From contig JAUNOC010000002.1 in NCBI GenBank assembly GCA_030531205.1, forward strand, positions 124,001 to 188,000: a DNA stretch of 64,000 nucleotides, given 5' to 3'. Numbering within the stretch: the first letter of the stretch is position 1; every line of letters starts with the position of its first letter. A program made the translations under genes and the position numbers. Shown here one piece after another: positions 26,411 to 37,215 of the stretch. The notes beneath the pieces were generated by a model that worked only from the letters and a program-made list of their open reading frames with translations, searched no databases and had not been told where the DNA came from. The DNA comes from Phascolarctobacterium sp. (GTDB lineage: Bacteria; Bacillota; Negativicutes; Acidaminococcales; Acidaminococcaceae).

Positions 26411-27585
26411 TTCAAAAAAATTTCCGTTGCTCTTTTTAATATGCCTTTCATTTTGGCAATTACAATGCCGTAGTTTGTGAAAGCTATGTCACAATTCTTT
26501 GTTTTGTTAAGGCGGTTTTGCATCTCTTTTTCCGTCAGCATACAACCGCCACAATGAATTATTAGTTTATATTTTGATAAATCTTCTGGGAAGTCGTTGC
26601 CGGCGGTAAAGGTAAATTTAGGATTTGCCTTTGTGTATTTTTTAATCCAGTTAGGAATTTTTTCCGTGCCAATGTCCCCACATTGGCGATGGTGGGTACA
26701 ACCTTCGCCGATTAAGATTTCTTCATTGTCTTGAATACTATCCAAAACATTTACCCCAGCAATGGCACCATCCAAGTTGCCTTTGTAGCGGGCAAAGAGA
26801 ATGGAAAAACTGGTTAAAGGTATTTTGGGGGGTAAAATTGTATTGACTTCTTCAAATACTTGGCTGTCTGTAATTACCAGTCGGGGAGAAGATTTAAGGT
26901 TAGAAAGGGTATCTGCCAATTCTTCGGGCTGTGTTACTATAGCAATGCCCTTGTAATCAAGAATATCCCGCAAAACCTGTTGTTGTGGCAAAATCAACCG
27001 GCCTTTGGGGGCGGATAAGTCAATGGGAGTTACTAAAATAATGATATCTTTAGGATTGAATAAGTCATGTACTAAGGGGTTGATATTTTTTTTCGGTTTT
27101 AATTTTCCCAAGAGGTTTTTCAGTTCTTCAATATTTTCCATAGTTTTACAAGAAACAGAAATAGTTGGGAAATCAAAAGCGGGAATAGAGCGGTTGCCCT
27201 TATCTGATTTATTAAATATAACCACACAAGTAATACCTTGTTGTTTGATTTTTTTTAAGAGTTCTGCTTCTGCACTGCTCCAACCCTGAGCAGCATCCAC
27301 AACAATAAGAGCAATATCAGTTGTAGTTAAAACATCATACGCCCGCTTAATTCTTTCTTTTCCAAGTTCTCCCATATCATCAAGACCGGGTGTATCAGTC
27401 AGCATAATGGGGCCCAAAGGAAAAAGTTCCATTGCTTTTTTTACCGGGTCCGTAGTGGTCCCCGCAATAGAACTTGTAATAGCCAAATTTTGTCCTGTAA
27501 GAGCGTTGATTAAACTTGATTTTCCAGTATTAGTTTTGCCAAAAATGCCGATTTGAATTCTTTCGGCATTGGGGGTGCTTTGCAT
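26404..27585 (-). CDS. hydF: [FeFe]-hydrogenase maturation GTPase HydF
   Basis: HydF is the scaffold/GTPase that assembles the H-cluster with HydE and HydG. N-terminal GTPase: GKTNTGKSS (P-loop), TTTDP, DTPGLDD and NKSD. The C-terminal Fe-S binding region has the conserved CTHHRQ and, about 50 residues later, HCGGC, matching the CxH...HCxxC signature. 393 residues, normal. No hydE, hydG or hydrogenase genes are in the window. The ATG follows directly on nicotinate phosphoribosyltransferase (1-bp overlap). The last codons and TAA stop fall in a 7-bp repeat array. Confidence 0.95.
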   Translation of the reverse strand: MQSTPNAERIQIGIFGKTNTGKSSLINALTGQNLAITSSIAGTTTDPVKKAMELFPLGPIMLTDTPGLDDMGELGKERIKRAYDVLTTTDIALIVVDAAQGWSSAEAELLKKIKQQGITCVVIFNKSDKGNRSIPAFDFPTISVSCKTMENIEELKNLLGKLKPKKNINPLVHDLFNPKDIIILVTPIDLSAPKGRLILPQQQVLRDILDYKGIAIVTQPEELADTLSNLKSSPRLVITDSQVFEEVNTILPPKIPLTSFSILFARYKGNLDGAIAGVNVLDSIQDNEEILIGEGCTHHRQCGDIGTEKIPNWIKKYTKANPKFTFTAGNDFPEDLSKYKLIIHCGGCMLTEKEMQNRLNKTKNCDIAFTNYGIVIAKMKGILKRATEIFLNE

Positions 27586-28637
27586 TAGTCCACATCCTCC
27601 AGACGAGGATTGGGCATATATTTGCGCCCGACTTTAGCACAGGGGTTGCCGTCCACCATAACTACATCTGCAGTAAAATTAATATTTCCGTCAAAGAAGA
27701 AGGAGCCAACAGCATAGGTATCTACGGGTACATGTTCTGCCTCAAAGGCACGGATGCGTTCCGGATTGAAACCACTGGAAACAATGATTTTTACATAATC
27801 AAATCCTTCCTTATCAAGGGCTTTTCGCACATTCCAAACCAATTCCTTGCAAACACCGGTAGGGGAGAACATCCCGTTGGGATTTTGCACAGATTTATCC
27901 ACCATATTGGCGCTGGTGTCAAGGCGTACACCGGCTAATTTTTTACCTAATTTCCGGGCAACTGCCAAAGAAGTATTAACACAGTCATTGTCAAAATCTA
28001 CCAAAGCAATCCGGGCAATATTGGGGTCAATATATTTGTCAAAGGCGCAGGTGGCTGCCACCGTATCCCCATTATAAGTACAAATCAAAGCGTGGGGGAT
28101 GGTGCCCAGTCCTTTGCCGCCGCTGGCTTGGGCATTGGCATCCGTGCTAAAGCCCTTTAAACCGCCAATCAGGGCAGCATAGCCATCACTTTCCTGTGTC
28201 TGCCACAAATCATAACGGGCAGGGAAGAACAGGACATTTTTGCCGTTTGCTGCCTCAATGGCATTGCGTACATTGGTGGCAATGCGGCTCTGACGGGCCA
28301 AAATGCCTAAATAAATAGTTTCCAAATGGGCGAAATCTGCCAAATCGCCCTCAATGGTCATAAGGGTTTCCCAAGGTTCTATCTTATCGCCATCGTGTAA
28401 AGCACGAATTTTTATTTTTTCAGGGTTATGGGAACAGGTTTTCAGGAGAGCGATTACTTCATCAATGCCACAGACAATCATTGGTTCACGAGTAAAGATT
28501 TGCATCAATACTTGGGGATGGTTGTTGTCCTGATTTAAGATTTCTGCTGTACGCATAAAATAGGCATCAGTATAGTAGCCCATTTTTATTTTTTCCACAG
28601 GGAAATGGAAATTATCAATAGGTAATCGTGTTCTCAT
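27585..28637 (-). CDS. nicotinate phosphoribosyltransferase
   Basis: It makes nicotinate mononucleotide from nicotinate and PRPP in NAD salvage. 350 residues of the shorter NAPRT type, with GGLKGFSTDANAQASGGKGLGT (in parts), the IPHALI motif with its catalytic-region histidine, ALVDFDNDC and VRLDTSAN for phosphate/ribose binding. A GTG at 28655 extends the frame, but GGAGGT lies inside that extension and points to ATG 28637. It is divergent from dprA. The stop overlaps the hydF start. Confidence 0.9.
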   Translation of the reverse strand: MRTRLPIDNFHFPVEKIKMGYYTDAYFMRTAEILNQDNNHPQVLMQIFTREPMIVCGIDEVIALLKTCSHNPEKIKIRALHDGDKIEPWETLMTIEGDLADFAHLETIYLGILARQSRIATNVRNAIEAANGKNVLFFPARYDLWQTQESDGYAALIGGLKGFSTDANAQASGGKGLGTIPHALICTYNGDTVAATCAFDKYIDPNIARIALVDFDNDCVNTSLAVARKLGKKLAGVRLDTSANMVDKSVQNPNGMFSPTGVCKELVWNVRKALDKEGFDYVKIIVSSGFNPERIRAFEAEHVPVDTYAVGSFFFDGNINFTADVVMVDGNPCAKVGRKYMPNPRLEDVD

Positions 28638-28695
28638 AAGTACCTCCAATTTCACTAAATTATAACATATTTTTTGGTATATTTCTATAAAATTG

Positions 28696-28723
28696 TTGAC
28701 ATTATAAAAATTATATATATAAT
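28696..28723 (+). promoter_or_regulatory. promoter of the dprA-topA operon
   Basis: TTGACA (28696-28701) and TATAAT (28718-28723) are both consensus hexamers, 16 bp apart, 37 bp before the dprA start. On the other strand a TATAAT (28659-28664) could serve the divergent NAPRT gene. Confidence 0.75.
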
Positions 28724-28760
28724 GTAAATATATTTATTACAATATATGTGAGGATGTTTT

Positions 28761-29900
28761 TTGGAAAATGTTTATTTAGCTGCCTTGGCAGAAGTTGTTC
28801 CCGGATTAGGGCGTTCCCATATTTTAGAAACAGTCAGACAACTTGGTGGGGCGGAAGCAACTTTCAAAGCTACAGGAGAACAGTTGGCAGCATTGGGAGT
28901 TTACAATGAAAAGAAAATTGAGAATTTTCTTTTGAACCGTAAAAACATTGACCCTCTTCAGTTGGCGGAAGTTTGTCGGCAAAAAAGCATTAAAATAGTT
29001 TCTTATTTTGATGATGAGTATCCCAAGTCATTGAAGGAAATTCATGACCCGCCTTTGGCTCTCTATGTATTGGGTAATTTGCCACAAGATGCGTATAGTA
29101 TCGGTATTGTTGGTTCACGTTTGGCAACTGCCTATGGAATTAAGACCGCCCGGTATTATGCCAAAGCAATGGTGGCAGGAGATATTCCGGTTATTAGTGG
29201 TGGAGCTGTTGGGATTGATTCGGCGGCACACGCAGCGGTGGTGGAGGAAGATGGGGTTACAATTGCGGTGCTTGGCTGTGGTGTGGATATAGTTTATCCT
29301 GCGACTAATGCCCAACTTTTTAAGGGTATATTAAAACGTGGTGCCATAGTCAGTGAGTATCCGCCGGGTACACAACCCCAGGCAAGATTCTTTCCGGCAA
29401 GAAATCGTATTATTGTTGGCTTGAGCCGAGGGGTTATAGTTTGTGAGGCGGCTGTTAAAAGCGGAGCTTTGATAACTGCCCATTGTGCGGCGGACGAGCA
29501 AAGAGAAGTATATGCAGTGCCAGGGAACATTTTTGAGCCAACCAGTATAGGATGTCATACATTAATTCAACAGGGTGCCCATCTTATAGCTGATGCGAGA
29601 GAGATTTTTTTGGACAGGGAAGCGTTTTACCAGAAACTCAATCGTGGTGGAACTGTGCAAAACTTGTCCAAGAATAAAGAAAAGATTCCACCGCCAAAGG
29701 AAATCAATAATCCTGATTTAAGCAGTATGAGTTCCGATGGCAAAAAAATATATCATTTGTTGGGGCAGGGAGCCCTTTCAATGGACGATTTAATAGAACA
29801 ATCCGGTTTGGATTTCACGCAAATCAGTATAGAGTTACTTGATTTGCAAGTAATGGGATTGGTGGATACAGACCAATCCCAAAAATATTTTAGAAAATAG
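28761..29900 (+). CDS. dprA: DNA processing protein DprA
   Basis: DprA loads RecA on incoming single-stranded DNA in transformation. Residues about 110-310 form the Rossmann DprA domain (GSRLATAYG, SGGAVGIDSAAHAA, VLGCGVDIVYP, SEYPPG). An N-terminal SAM/HhH-like region precedes it and a winged-helix domain ends it (about 320-379). The best start is TTG 28761 with AGGATG upstream; no in-frame ATG has a better site. It is followed by topA 9 bp later, a common Firmicute order. Confidence 0.93.
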   Translation: MENVYLAALAEVVPGLGRSHILETVRQLGGAEATFKATGEQLAALGVYNEKKIENFLLNRKNIDPLQLAEVCRQKSIKIVSYFDDEYPKSLKEIHDPPLALYVLGNLPQDAYSIGIVGSRLATAYGIKTARYYAKAMVAGDIPVISGGAVGIDSAAHAAVVEEDGVTIAVLGCGVDIVYPATNAQLFKGILKRGAIVSEYPPGTQPQARFFPARNRIIVGLSRGVIVCEAAVKSGALITAHCAADEQREVYAVPGNIFEPTSIGCHTLIQQGAHLIADAREIFLDREAFYQKLNRGGTVQNLSKNKEKIPPPKEINNPDLSSMSSDGKKIYHLLGQGALSMDDLIEQSGLDFTQISIELLDLQVMGLVDTDQSQKYFRK

Positions 29901-29909
29901 GAGATGTAA

Positions 29910-32009
29910 ATGGCTAGTTTAGTAATCGTGGAATCACCCACAAAAGCAAAGACAATTAAACAAATTTTAGGAAAGGATTTTGAGGTAACTGCTTCTATGG
30001 GGCACCTTCGTGATTTGCCTCGCAGTACTTTTGGTATTGATATTGAGAAGGGTTTTTTACCGCACTATATCAATATTATTGGCAAGGCAGATTTGATTAA
30101 AAAATTGAGGGAGGCCGCCCGTAAAGCCGATAAAATTTATCTGGCAACGGACCCTGACCGTGAGGGGGAAGCAATCAGTTGGCATTTGGCTAATTTGTTA
30201 GAACTTGATCCTTTAACAGCACAACGGATTGAAGTACACGAAATCACTCCAACTGCTATTAGAGAAGCGATTAAACATCCCCGTTCTATTGATCTTGATA
30301 AATTTAAGGCACAAGAAGCACGCCGTATTATAGACAGAATTGTGGGTTATGAATTGAGCCCCTTGTTATGGCATAAGATTATGCGCGGCTTAAGTGCTGG
30401 CAGAGTTCAATCTGTTGCAGTAAAGATTATTGCTGACAGGGAAAAACAGATTGATGCCTTTGTTCCACAGGAATATTGGTCTATGGCGGTGGAATTGACG
30501 GAAAAAGGACAAAATCATAAATTCACTGCCAAATTAAGTAAAATTGCTGGAGTAAAAGCAGAACTGAATAACGAAAATACTGCCAAATCCATTGAAAATG
30601 AATTAAAAACTTTGAATTATATGGTGAAAGAATCAAGTGTTAAGCCCAGAAAGCGTCATGCCTTGCCTCCTTTTACAACTTCTACTTTGCAACAGGAAGC
30701 AAATAAACAGTTGAATTTCAATTCCAAACGGACTATGAGTGTTGCCCAACAACTTTTTGAAGGTATTGCTATGGGGGCAAATACTTTGGGTTTGATTACT
30801 TATATGCGTACGGATTCTGTGCGTATTGCTGGGGAGGCATTGGAGGAGATTCGTCAGTTCATTGATAAAAATTATGGCGGTAATTATTTGCCTGAGAAAC
30901 CTAATTTTTACGCAACTAAGAAAAATGCTCAAGATGCTCACGAAGCCATTCGTCCTACAAGCATTTTCAACACACCGAAGTCCGTTGCCCAATTCTTGAA
31001 TAAGGAACAATTAGAACTTTACACATTGATTTGGAATAGGGCAGTTGCCAGTCAAATGAAGGATGCGGTTTATGAACAAACTTTGATGGACATTACCGCA
31101 GGGAAATATGAATTTACTGCAAGTGGCAGTGTACTTACTTTTGACGGTTACCGCAAAGTGAATAATGTGGACACCGAGGAAGATGCAACAGAGAATATCC
31201 CTTATATAAAAGAAGGTACAGCATTGGATTTGGTGGGAGAACCAAAGGGGGAACAACATTTCACCGAGCCGCCGCCACATTATACTGAAGCAAGTTTGAT
31301 AAATAAGTTAGAGTCAGAGGGAATTGGTCGTCCCAGTACCTATGCACCGACTATTCAAACCATTGTTTCCCGTAATTATGTAAGCCGTTCCGGAAAGAAG
31401 CTGATGATTACTGAATTAGGAAATAGGGTTAATGATTTGCTGACTGCTCATTTCCCCGGCTTGATTGACTTGTCATTTAGTGCGGAAATGGAAGAAGATT
31501 TAGATAATATTGCGGAAGGAAAAATGGAAAAGAACAAGGTTATTGAACACTTCTATGTTCCTTTCAAAAAGAGTATGACTTTAGCGAAAGATGTTATTGA
31601 GAAGACGCCGCCACCTGTTGAGGTCAGTGATGTAAAATGTGAAGTTTGTGGCCGGATGATGGTAGTTAAATCGGGCAAATTCGGTAAGTTCTTGGCTTGT
31701 CCTGGATATCCCGATTGCAAGAATACAAAACCGATTTTGATAAAAATTGGTGTTCCGTGTCCTAAATGCGGTGCTGAAGTTTTGGAGAGAAAAACAAAAA
31801 ACGGCAAGACCTTCTATGGGTGCGAAATGTATCCAAAATGTGATTTCAGCACTTGGGATAAACCGGTTAACGAAAAATGCTCTCTTTGCGGCAACATCAT
31901 GGTGGAACGTCATGATAAGGGCAAAAAGATTATCCACAAATGCAGTAATCCGGATTGTGAAAACGGTGTAAAACGCCGCATTATTAATCGTAAGAAGAAA
32001 AGTGAATAA
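29910..32009 (+). CDS. topA: DNA topoisomerase I
   Basis: A type IA enzyme that relaxes negative supercoils. TOPRIM domain at the N-terminus ([24 protein letters not shown]), active-site tyrosine in [11 protein letters not shown] (about residue 298). Three C-terminal zinc ribbons, each with four cysteines (CEVC...CPGYPDC, CPKC...CEMYPKC, CSLC...CSNPDC). 699 residues, normal. It overlaps trmFO by 8 bp. Confidence 0.97.
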   Translation: MASLVIVESPTKAKTIKQILGKDFEVTASMGHLRDLPRSTFGIDIEKGFLPHYINIIGKADLIKKLREAARKADKIYLATDPDREGEAISWHLANLLELDPLTAQRIEVHEITPTAIREAIKHPRSIDLDKFKAQEARRIIDRIVGYELSPLLWHKIMRGLSAGRVQSVAVKIIADREKQIDAFVPQEYWSMAVELTEKGQNHKFTAKLSKIAGVKAELNNENTAKSIENELKTLNYMVKESSVKPRKRHALPPFTTSTLQQEANKQLNFNSKRTMSVAQQLFEGIAMGANTLGLITYMRTDSVRIAGEALEEIRQFIDKNYGGNYLPEKPNFYATKKNAQDAHEAIRPTSIFNTPKSVAQFLNKEQLELYTLIWNRAVASQMKDAVYEQTLMDITAGKYEFTASGSVLTFDGYRKVNNVDTEEDATENIPYIKEGTALDLVGEPKGEQHFTEPPPHYTEASLINKLESEGIGRPSTYAPTIQTIVSRNYVSRSGKKLMITELGNRVNDLLTAHFPGLIDLSFSAEMEEDLDNIAEGKMEKNKVIEHFYVPFKKSMTLAKDVIEKTPPPVEVSDVKCEVCGRMMVVKSGKFGKFLACPGYPDCKNTKPILIKIGVPCPKCGAEVLERKTKNGKTFYGCEMYPKCDFSTWDKPVNEKCSLCGNIMVERHDKGKKIIHKCSNPDCENGVKRRIINRKKKSE

Positions 32010-33306
32010 TGTTCATATTATCGGTGCCGGGTTAGCGGGGGCAGAAACGGCATGGCAGTTGATAAGGCGGAGCATTCCTGTTGTTATTCACGAAATGCGT
32101 CCTGCTAAATTTACCCCTGCGCATAAAAGTTCTTTTTTTGCTGAATTAGTATGCAGTAATTCCTTGAGAGCCGCAAATGTGGAAAATGCTGTGGGACTTT
32201 TGAAAGAGGAAATGCGGCTTTTAGATTCTCTCATTATGCAGTCGGCGGACAAGCATCAGGTACCTGCCGGAGGCGCTTTAGCAGTTGACAGGGAAGGTTT
32301 TTCCAAGTATATTACGAAAATTTTATCCACTCATCCATTAGTAGAAATTTGCACTGAAGAAATAACCGATTTAGAAAAATTAGAGGGAATTGTAATTGTC
32401 GCTTCAGGACCTTTGACCAGTGAGGCATTGAGCAATAATATTCAAAGTTTAATTCAGGAAAATTATTTACATTTTTTTGATGCTGCGGCTCCCATTGTTA
32501 CGGCGGAGTCCATTAATTATAGCAAGGTTTTCCGTGCCAGCCGTTATGACAAAGGGGAGGCGGACTATCTTAACTGTCCTTTTGAAACCAAGGAAGAATA
32601 TGTGGCCTTTCGGGATGCTTTGGTGAATTCTGAAAAGGCAGAATTACACGATTTTGATAAAAAGACCTTCTTTGAGGCCTGTATGCCCATTGAGGAAATG
32701 GCGGCACGTGGCGAAGATACTATGCGGTTTGGCCCTTTGAAACCTGTGGGACTGGTTAATCCGGCAACCGGAAAAGAGGCCTATGCGGTGGTGCAATTAC
32801 GGCAGGATAATGCAACGGCATCTTTGTATAATATTGTGGGATTCCAGACCCATCTGAAATGGCCGGAGCAAAAGCGTGTTTTTGGCATGATTCCCGGATT
32901 GGAGAAAGCAGAATTTGTCCGTTACGGAGTAATGCACAGAAATACTTATTTGAATTCTCCCCAACTTTTAGACTATCGTTTTAATCTAAAGAAAAATGGC
33001 AGATTTTATTTTGCAGGTCAAATGACAGGGGTGGAAGGATATGTGGAAAGCGCTGCGTCCGGACTGATGGTTGGCCGTCATGTGGCGGCAAGGGTGTTGG
33101 GTGAGCCGGAATTAGAGTTTTCAGCGGTAACTTCTCACGGAGCATTAGCTCATTACATCAGTAATCCGTCCGTAGAAAATTTTCAGCCCATGAATGTTAA
33201 TTTCGGTCTGTTTCCGCCGTTGGAAAAACGCATCAGAAACAAAAAAGAAAAAAATACGGCTCTGGCGCAAAGGGCCTTAGAAAAAATAAAAGAATTGCAA
33301 AATTAG
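32002..33306 (+). CDS. trmFO: methylenetetrahydrofolate-tRNA-(uracil-5-)-methyltransferase TrmFO
   Basis: A folate/FAD-dependent enzyme making m5U54 in the tRNA T-loop. The FAD-binding [16 protein letters not shown] at the N-terminus, the SNSLR region and [17 protein letters not shown] near residue 335 mark the family. 434 residues. The start is GTG 32002 inside the topA end. Gene order dprA-topA-trmFO is typical of Firmicutes; xerC/hslVU/codY do not follow here. Confidence 0.95.
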   Translation: MNNVHIIGAGLAGAETAWQLIRRSIPVVIHEMRPAKFTPAHKSSFFAELVCSNSLRAANVENAVGLLKEEMRLLDSLIMQSADKHQVPAGGALAVDREGFSKYITKILSTHPLVEICTEEITDLEKLEGIVIVASGPLTSEALSNNIQSLIQENYLHFFDAAAPIVTAESINYSKVFRASRYDKGEADYLNCPFETKEEYVAFRDALVNSEKAELHDFDKKTFFEACMPIEEMAARGEDTMRFGPLKPVGLVNPATGKEAYAVVQLRQDNATASLYNIVGFQTHLKWPEQKRVFGMIPGLEKAEFVRYGVMHRNTYLNSPQLLDYRFNLKKNGRFYFAGQMTGVEGYVESAASGLMVGRHVAARVLGEPELEFSAVTSHGALAHYISNPSVENFQPMNVNFGLFPPLEKRIRNKKEKNTALAQRALEKIKELQN

Positions 33307-33315
33307 GAGGAAATT

Positions 33316-34092
33316 ATGGAAGAAGCAGTATTGTATCAGGTAAAAAATCACATCGCTACTATCACGTTGAACCGTCCCAGCAGTTTGAACTCTATGAATG
33401 ACGGTTTGATTGACGGAATTCATGCTGCCCTGGACAAGGTAGAATGTGATGCAGATGTCCGTTGTGTAGTGCTGACCGGTAACGGCAAGGCCTTCTGTGC
33501 GGGCGGGGATTTACCCTTTTTAAACGGTATTGCCACTAATGCAGAAAAACGTGCTTTCATTGCTAAAGTCGGCAATGTGGCAAAGCGGATTACAACTATT
33601 GAGAAGCCCTTTATTTGTATGATTAATGGTGTAACCGCCGGTGCCGGTGTTAATCTGATGTTGGCCTGCGATTTGGTTTATGCTACAAACAAAGCAAGAT
33701 TTGCCCAAAGCTTTTCTAAAGTTGGTTTGATTCCTGACTGTGGCGGCTTGTATTTCTTGCCTAAGGCAACAGGTGTATTACGGGCGAAGGAACTGATGTT
33801 TACCGCTGATTTAATTGATGCAGCAACAGCCGAAAAATATAATATGGTTAATCATCTTTGTGAAGAAGATAAACTTGTGGAAACAACCTATGCTATGGCA
33901 GAACGGCTCGCTAACAGTGCACCCTTGTCAATTGGCTTGATAAAAAAATATTTGAACAATACCGCTCTGACCCTTGATGAAGTGCTGGCATTTGAAGAAA
34001 GCACCCAGGCACTTTTAATGGGAACGGAAGATTGCAAAGAGGGTATTGCTGCTTTCAAAGAGAAAAGGAACCCGGTATTCACCGGTAAATAA
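33316..34092 (+). CDS. enoyl-CoA hydratase/isomerase family protein
   Basis: A crotonase-fold enzyme of 258 residues acting on an acyl-CoA. Oxyanion-hole segments FCAGGDLPF (about 60-68) and GVTAGAGVNLML are clear. The block GLIPDCGGLYFLP resembles the PaaG isomerase pattern more than the fatty-acid beta-oxidation hydratase pattern, so the reaction and substrate are open. AGGAGG precedes the ATG. No other beta-oxidation genes are adjacent; its place between trmFO and a DUF512 gene does not reveal a pathway. Confidence 0.85.
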   Translation: MEEAVLYQVKNHIATITLNRPSSLNSMNDGLIDGIHAALDKVECDADVRCVVLTGNGKAFCAGGDLPFLNGIATNAEKRAFIAKVGNVAKRITTIEKPFICMINGVTAGAGVNLMLACDLVYATNKARFAQSFSKVGLIPDCGGLYFLPKATGVLRAKELMFTADLIDAATAEKYNMVNHLCEEDKLVETTYAMAERLANSAPLSIGLIKKYLNNTALTLDEVLAFEESTQALLMGTEDCKEGIAAFKEKRNPVFTGK

Positions 34093-35363
34093 TGTCCGGT
34101 TTAATCAGTGGCATTAAACCTCATAGTTTGGCCGGGGAACTGGATATTCGTCCGGGGGATGAACTTATTGGCGTGAATGGTATGGCGGTTCAGGATATAA
34201 TTGAGTTCAGTTATCTGACTGCCTGTCCGTCTTTTGAAATGCAAATTTGCCGCAAGGGGCAGGTACATACATTGAATATTGAGAAAGACCCGGACGAAGA
34301 TTTGGGACTGGAGTTTGAGAGTGCTGTTTTTGATAAAGTCCGTCTTTGCCATAATCATTGTATTTTTTGTTTTGTGGACCAAATGATACCTGGCATGCGA
34401 AAAGGACTTTATGTACGGGATGATGACTTCCGTTTAAGTTTTTTGTACGGAAATTTCATTACTTTGTCCAATCTCACTCAGGCAGATTTTCAACGCATTA
34501 TTCAGACGCATATGTCACCAATGTATGTTTCTGTACATTCTACTAATCCGGAACTTCGTTGTTCCATGATGGGGAATAAGAAGGCAGAGGATATTTTAGA
34601 AAAATTACAATATTTGATTGATACGGGTATTGAAATTCACACGCAAATTGTTTGTTGTCCTGACTACAACGATGGTAAGGAATTGTTAAAAACTGTTAAT
34701 GATTTGCGTGCCTTGATACCGGGGATTGCCAGTATTGCTATTGTTCCGGTTGGGTTAACCAAAAATAGGGAACATTTGACTAAATTGAGGACTTTTACTT
34801 CGGCAGAAGCTAAAAGTATTTGTGAAAATATTGTCAAAATTCAAAAGGAATGCCATAAAGATTTTGGCAAAACAATGGTTTATTTGGCGGATGAGTTTTA
34901 TCTTTTAGCTGGTGTTAAAATACCTGCCGTAGAGGATTATGACGATTTTCCCCAAATTGAAAATGGGATTGGTCTGACCAGGGCATTTTTAGAAGATTGG
35001 GATAAGCAATTTACCTTGCCTAAAACTGAAATTCACGATAATGCAGTGGTGGTTGTGGGTGAGGGGGCGGCGCCAGTACTCACACCACTGATAAATCAGT
35101 TCAATAAAAAATATGGCACCAAACACAAAGTGCTTGGGGTAAAAAATAAGTTTTTCGGCGGTGCGGTAAATGTGACGGGGCTTTTGAGCGGTGGGGACAT
35201 TTTGAATGACGCTATGGATGCACGGCGTGTTATTTTACCCGCTGTGGTGTTGAATAAAGATAATCTGTTTTTGGATGATATGAATCTGGAAAGTTTCAAG
35301 CGACAGTGTTCTGGCAAGGTGGAAATTGCCCGTAATGCTTCTGATTTAATTCATTTGTTGTAA
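34092..35363 (+). CDS. DUF512 / PDZ and radical-SAM-like iron-sulfur protein
   Basis: 423 residues. An N-terminal PDZ-like domain (residues 1-65; GELDIRPGDELIGVNG) is followed by a radical-SAM-like cluster motif CHNHCIFC (about 87-94) and then the DUF512 domain to the C-terminus. The family is widespread in Firmicutes and often lies next to der, as here (two genes on), but its biochemical function is not established. The start codon overlaps the crotonase stop by one base (TAATG). Confidence 0.85.
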   Translation: MSGLISGIKPHSLAGELDIRPGDELIGVNGMAVQDIIEFSYLTACPSFEMQICRKGQVHTLNIEKDPDEDLGLEFESAVFDKVRLCHNHCIFCFVDQMIPGMRKGLYVRDDDFRLSFLYGNFITLSNLTQADFQRIIQTHMSPMYVSVHSTNPELRCSMMGNKKAEDILEKLQYLIDTGIEIHTQIVCCPDYNDGKELLKTVNDLRALIPGIASIAIVPVGLTKNREHLTKLRTFTSAEAKSICENIVKIQKECHKDFGKTMVYLADEFYLLAGVKIPAVEDYDDFPQIENGIGLTRAFLEDWDKQFTLPKTEIHDNAVVVVGEGAAPVLTPLINQFNKKYGTKHKVLGVKNKFFGGAVNVTGLLSGGDILNDAMDARRVILPAVVLNKDNLFLDDMNLESFKRQCSGKVEIARNASDLIHLL

Positions 35364-35364
35364 A

Positions 35365-35874
35365 ATGTTGCAAGTATATACAGGCACGGGCAAAGGAAAA
35401 ACTACGGCCGCTTTAGGTGCGGCTTTGCGGGCCGGCGGTTATGGAATGAAAACTATTGTTTTTTCTTTCCTAAAAGATGATCCGGAATATGGCGAAGTCC
35501 GTGCTGCTAAAAATTTAAATTTTATAGAAATCCGTCAGGTGGGACGCGACTGTTTTGTAAATTTCCGTAACCCTGACAAAATTGATTTGGATTTAGCCCG
35601 GCAAGGATGGGAAGAGGCGAAAAAAGCCATTCTCAATAAGGTGGCGGATGTAATTATTTTGGATGAAATCAATCTTGTCCTGGCAACAAAAATGTTACCC
35701 GTTGAGGAAGTTGTAAAATTTTTAAGTCAGGCAAAGAATGACATAGAAATTATTACTACGGGGCGTGGGGCTCCGCAAGAATTAACAGATATTGCTGATT
35801 TGGTGACGGATATGCAGGAAGTAAAACATTATCTGTCTCAAGGAATTACCAGCCGTAACGGCTTTGATCACTGA
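35365..35874 (+). CDS. cobO: cob(I)yrinic acid a,c-diamide adenosyltransferase
   Basis: It attaches the adenosyl group to the cobalt of corrinoids in B12 synthesis or salvage. The 169-residue BtuR/CobO-type protein has the P-loop GTGKGKTTAALG at residues 7-18, DVIILDEIN and a TGRGAPQEL motif. No other cobalamin genes are near. It is packed between DUF512 (1 bp upstream) and der (12 bp downstream). Confidence 0.93.
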   Translation: MLQVYTGTGKGKTTAALGAALRAGGYGMKTIVFSFLKDDPEYGEVRAAKNLNFIEIRQVGRDCFVNFRNPDKIDLDLARQGWEEAKKAILNKVADVIILDEINLVLATKMLPVEEVVKFLSQAKNDIEIITTGRGAPQELTDIADLVTDMQEVKHYLSQGITSRNGFDH

Positions 35875-35886
35875 TTAGGAGGGTTT

Positions 35887-37215
35887 ATGCCTAAACCGAT
35901 AGTTGCCATTGTTGGTCGCCCTAATGTGGGAAAATCAACATTGTTTAATATTTTTGCCAACAGCCGTATTTCCATTGTGGAAGATACTCCCGGTGTTACA
36001 CGTGACCGTATTTATGCCAGCGGTGAATGGCAGAATAATGAATTCATGATGGTGGATACGGGCGGTATTGAAATAATGAATACGGATTCCATTGCAGTTT
36101 CCATTCGGACACAGGCACAGATTGCCATCCGTGAGGCGGATGTTATTCTTTTTCTTTGTGATGCCCGTACGGGAATTACGGATGAGGATGCACAGGTGGC
36201 AAAACTTTTACGCCAATCTAAAAAGCCCATTGTTTTGGCAGTGAACAAGGCGGATTCTCCCAAACAGGAATTGAATGTTTATGAATTTTATAATCTTGGT
36301 ATTGGTGACCCCATGCCCATTTCTGCTACCAACCATTTAGGGTTAGGCGATTTGTTGGATGCGGTGGTGGGTAAATTTAAGGAACTTAATTTGGATTTTG
36401 ATGATGAGGAAGAAGATATAATTAAAGTTGCCCTAATTGGCCGTCCTAATGTTGGTAAAAGTTCTATTTTCAATCTTTTAGTAGGACAGGAACGCAGTAT
36501 TGTCAGCAATGTTCCGGGAACTACAAGGGATGCCATTGACACGGAAGTAGTCAAAGAGGGGCAACATTTTCTGTTTATTGATACCGCCGGCATGCGTAGA
36601 AAATCCCAGGTGGAAGAAAATATAGAACGTTACAGCGTTATGCGTGCCTTGCGTGCAGTCGACCGTTCCGATGTGGTTTTGATGGTTATTGATGCGGTTG
36701 ACGGAGTTACTGAGCAAGACAAGAAGATTGCCGGCTATGCCCATGAAGCGGGAAAAGGTGTTGTTCTGGTGGTGAACAAGTGGGATTTATATGAAAAAGA
36801 AAATGATTCCACCATCCGTTATACTGAAGAATTGAGAAAAGAACTAATCTTTTTGCAATATGCTCCTGTTGTTTATGTCAGTGCCTTAACCAAGCAACGT
36901 ATTAACCGTTTACCGGAACTGATTAAGTTTGTAGCTGAACAGTGTGCAATGCGTATTGCCACGAATGTTCTTAATCAATTAATTGAGGATGCAGTGGCAC
37001 TTAACCCAACCCCGTCTGACAAAGGTGTGCGTTTGCGTATTCTTTACGCCACACAAGTAAAAATAAAACCGCCCACATTTGTTATTTTTGTGAATAATCC
37101 TGAAATTATGCATTTTTCTTATCAGCGTTATATAGAAAACAAATTACGTGAATCCTTTGGTTTTGAAGGAACACCTATTAAATTGATTATTCGTGGGAGA
37201 GAGGAAGATAAATAA
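35887..37215 (+). CDS. der: ribosome-associated GTPase Der (EngA)
   Basis: An essential 50S assembly factor with two tandem GTPase domains (GRPNVGKSTLFN at about 9-20 and GRPNVGKSSIFN at about 183-194) and a KH-like C-terminal domain. 442 residues, normal. TAGGAGG precedes the ATG. The stop shares a base with the plsY start. Confidence 0.97.
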   Translation: MPKPIVAIVGRPNVGKSTLFNIFANSRISIVEDTPGVTRDRIYASGEWQNNEFMMVDTGGIEIMNTDSIAVSIRTQAQIAIREADVILFLCDARTGITDEDAQVAKLLRQSKKPIVLAVNKADSPKQELNVYEFYNLGIGDPMPISATNHLGLGDLLDAVVGKFKELNLDFDDEEEDIIKVALIGRPNVGKSSIFNLLVGQERSIVSNVPGTTRDAIDTEVVKEGQHFLFIDTAGMRRKSQVEENIERYSVMRALRAVDRSDVVLMVIDAVDGVTEQDKKIAGYAHEAGKGVVLVVNKWDLYEKENDSTIRYTEELRKELIFLQYAPVVYVSALTKQRINRLPELIKFVAEQCAMRIATNVLNQLIEDAVALNPTPSDKGVRLRILYATQVKIKPPTFVIFVNNPEIMHFSYQRYIENKLRESFGFEGTPIKLIIRGREEDK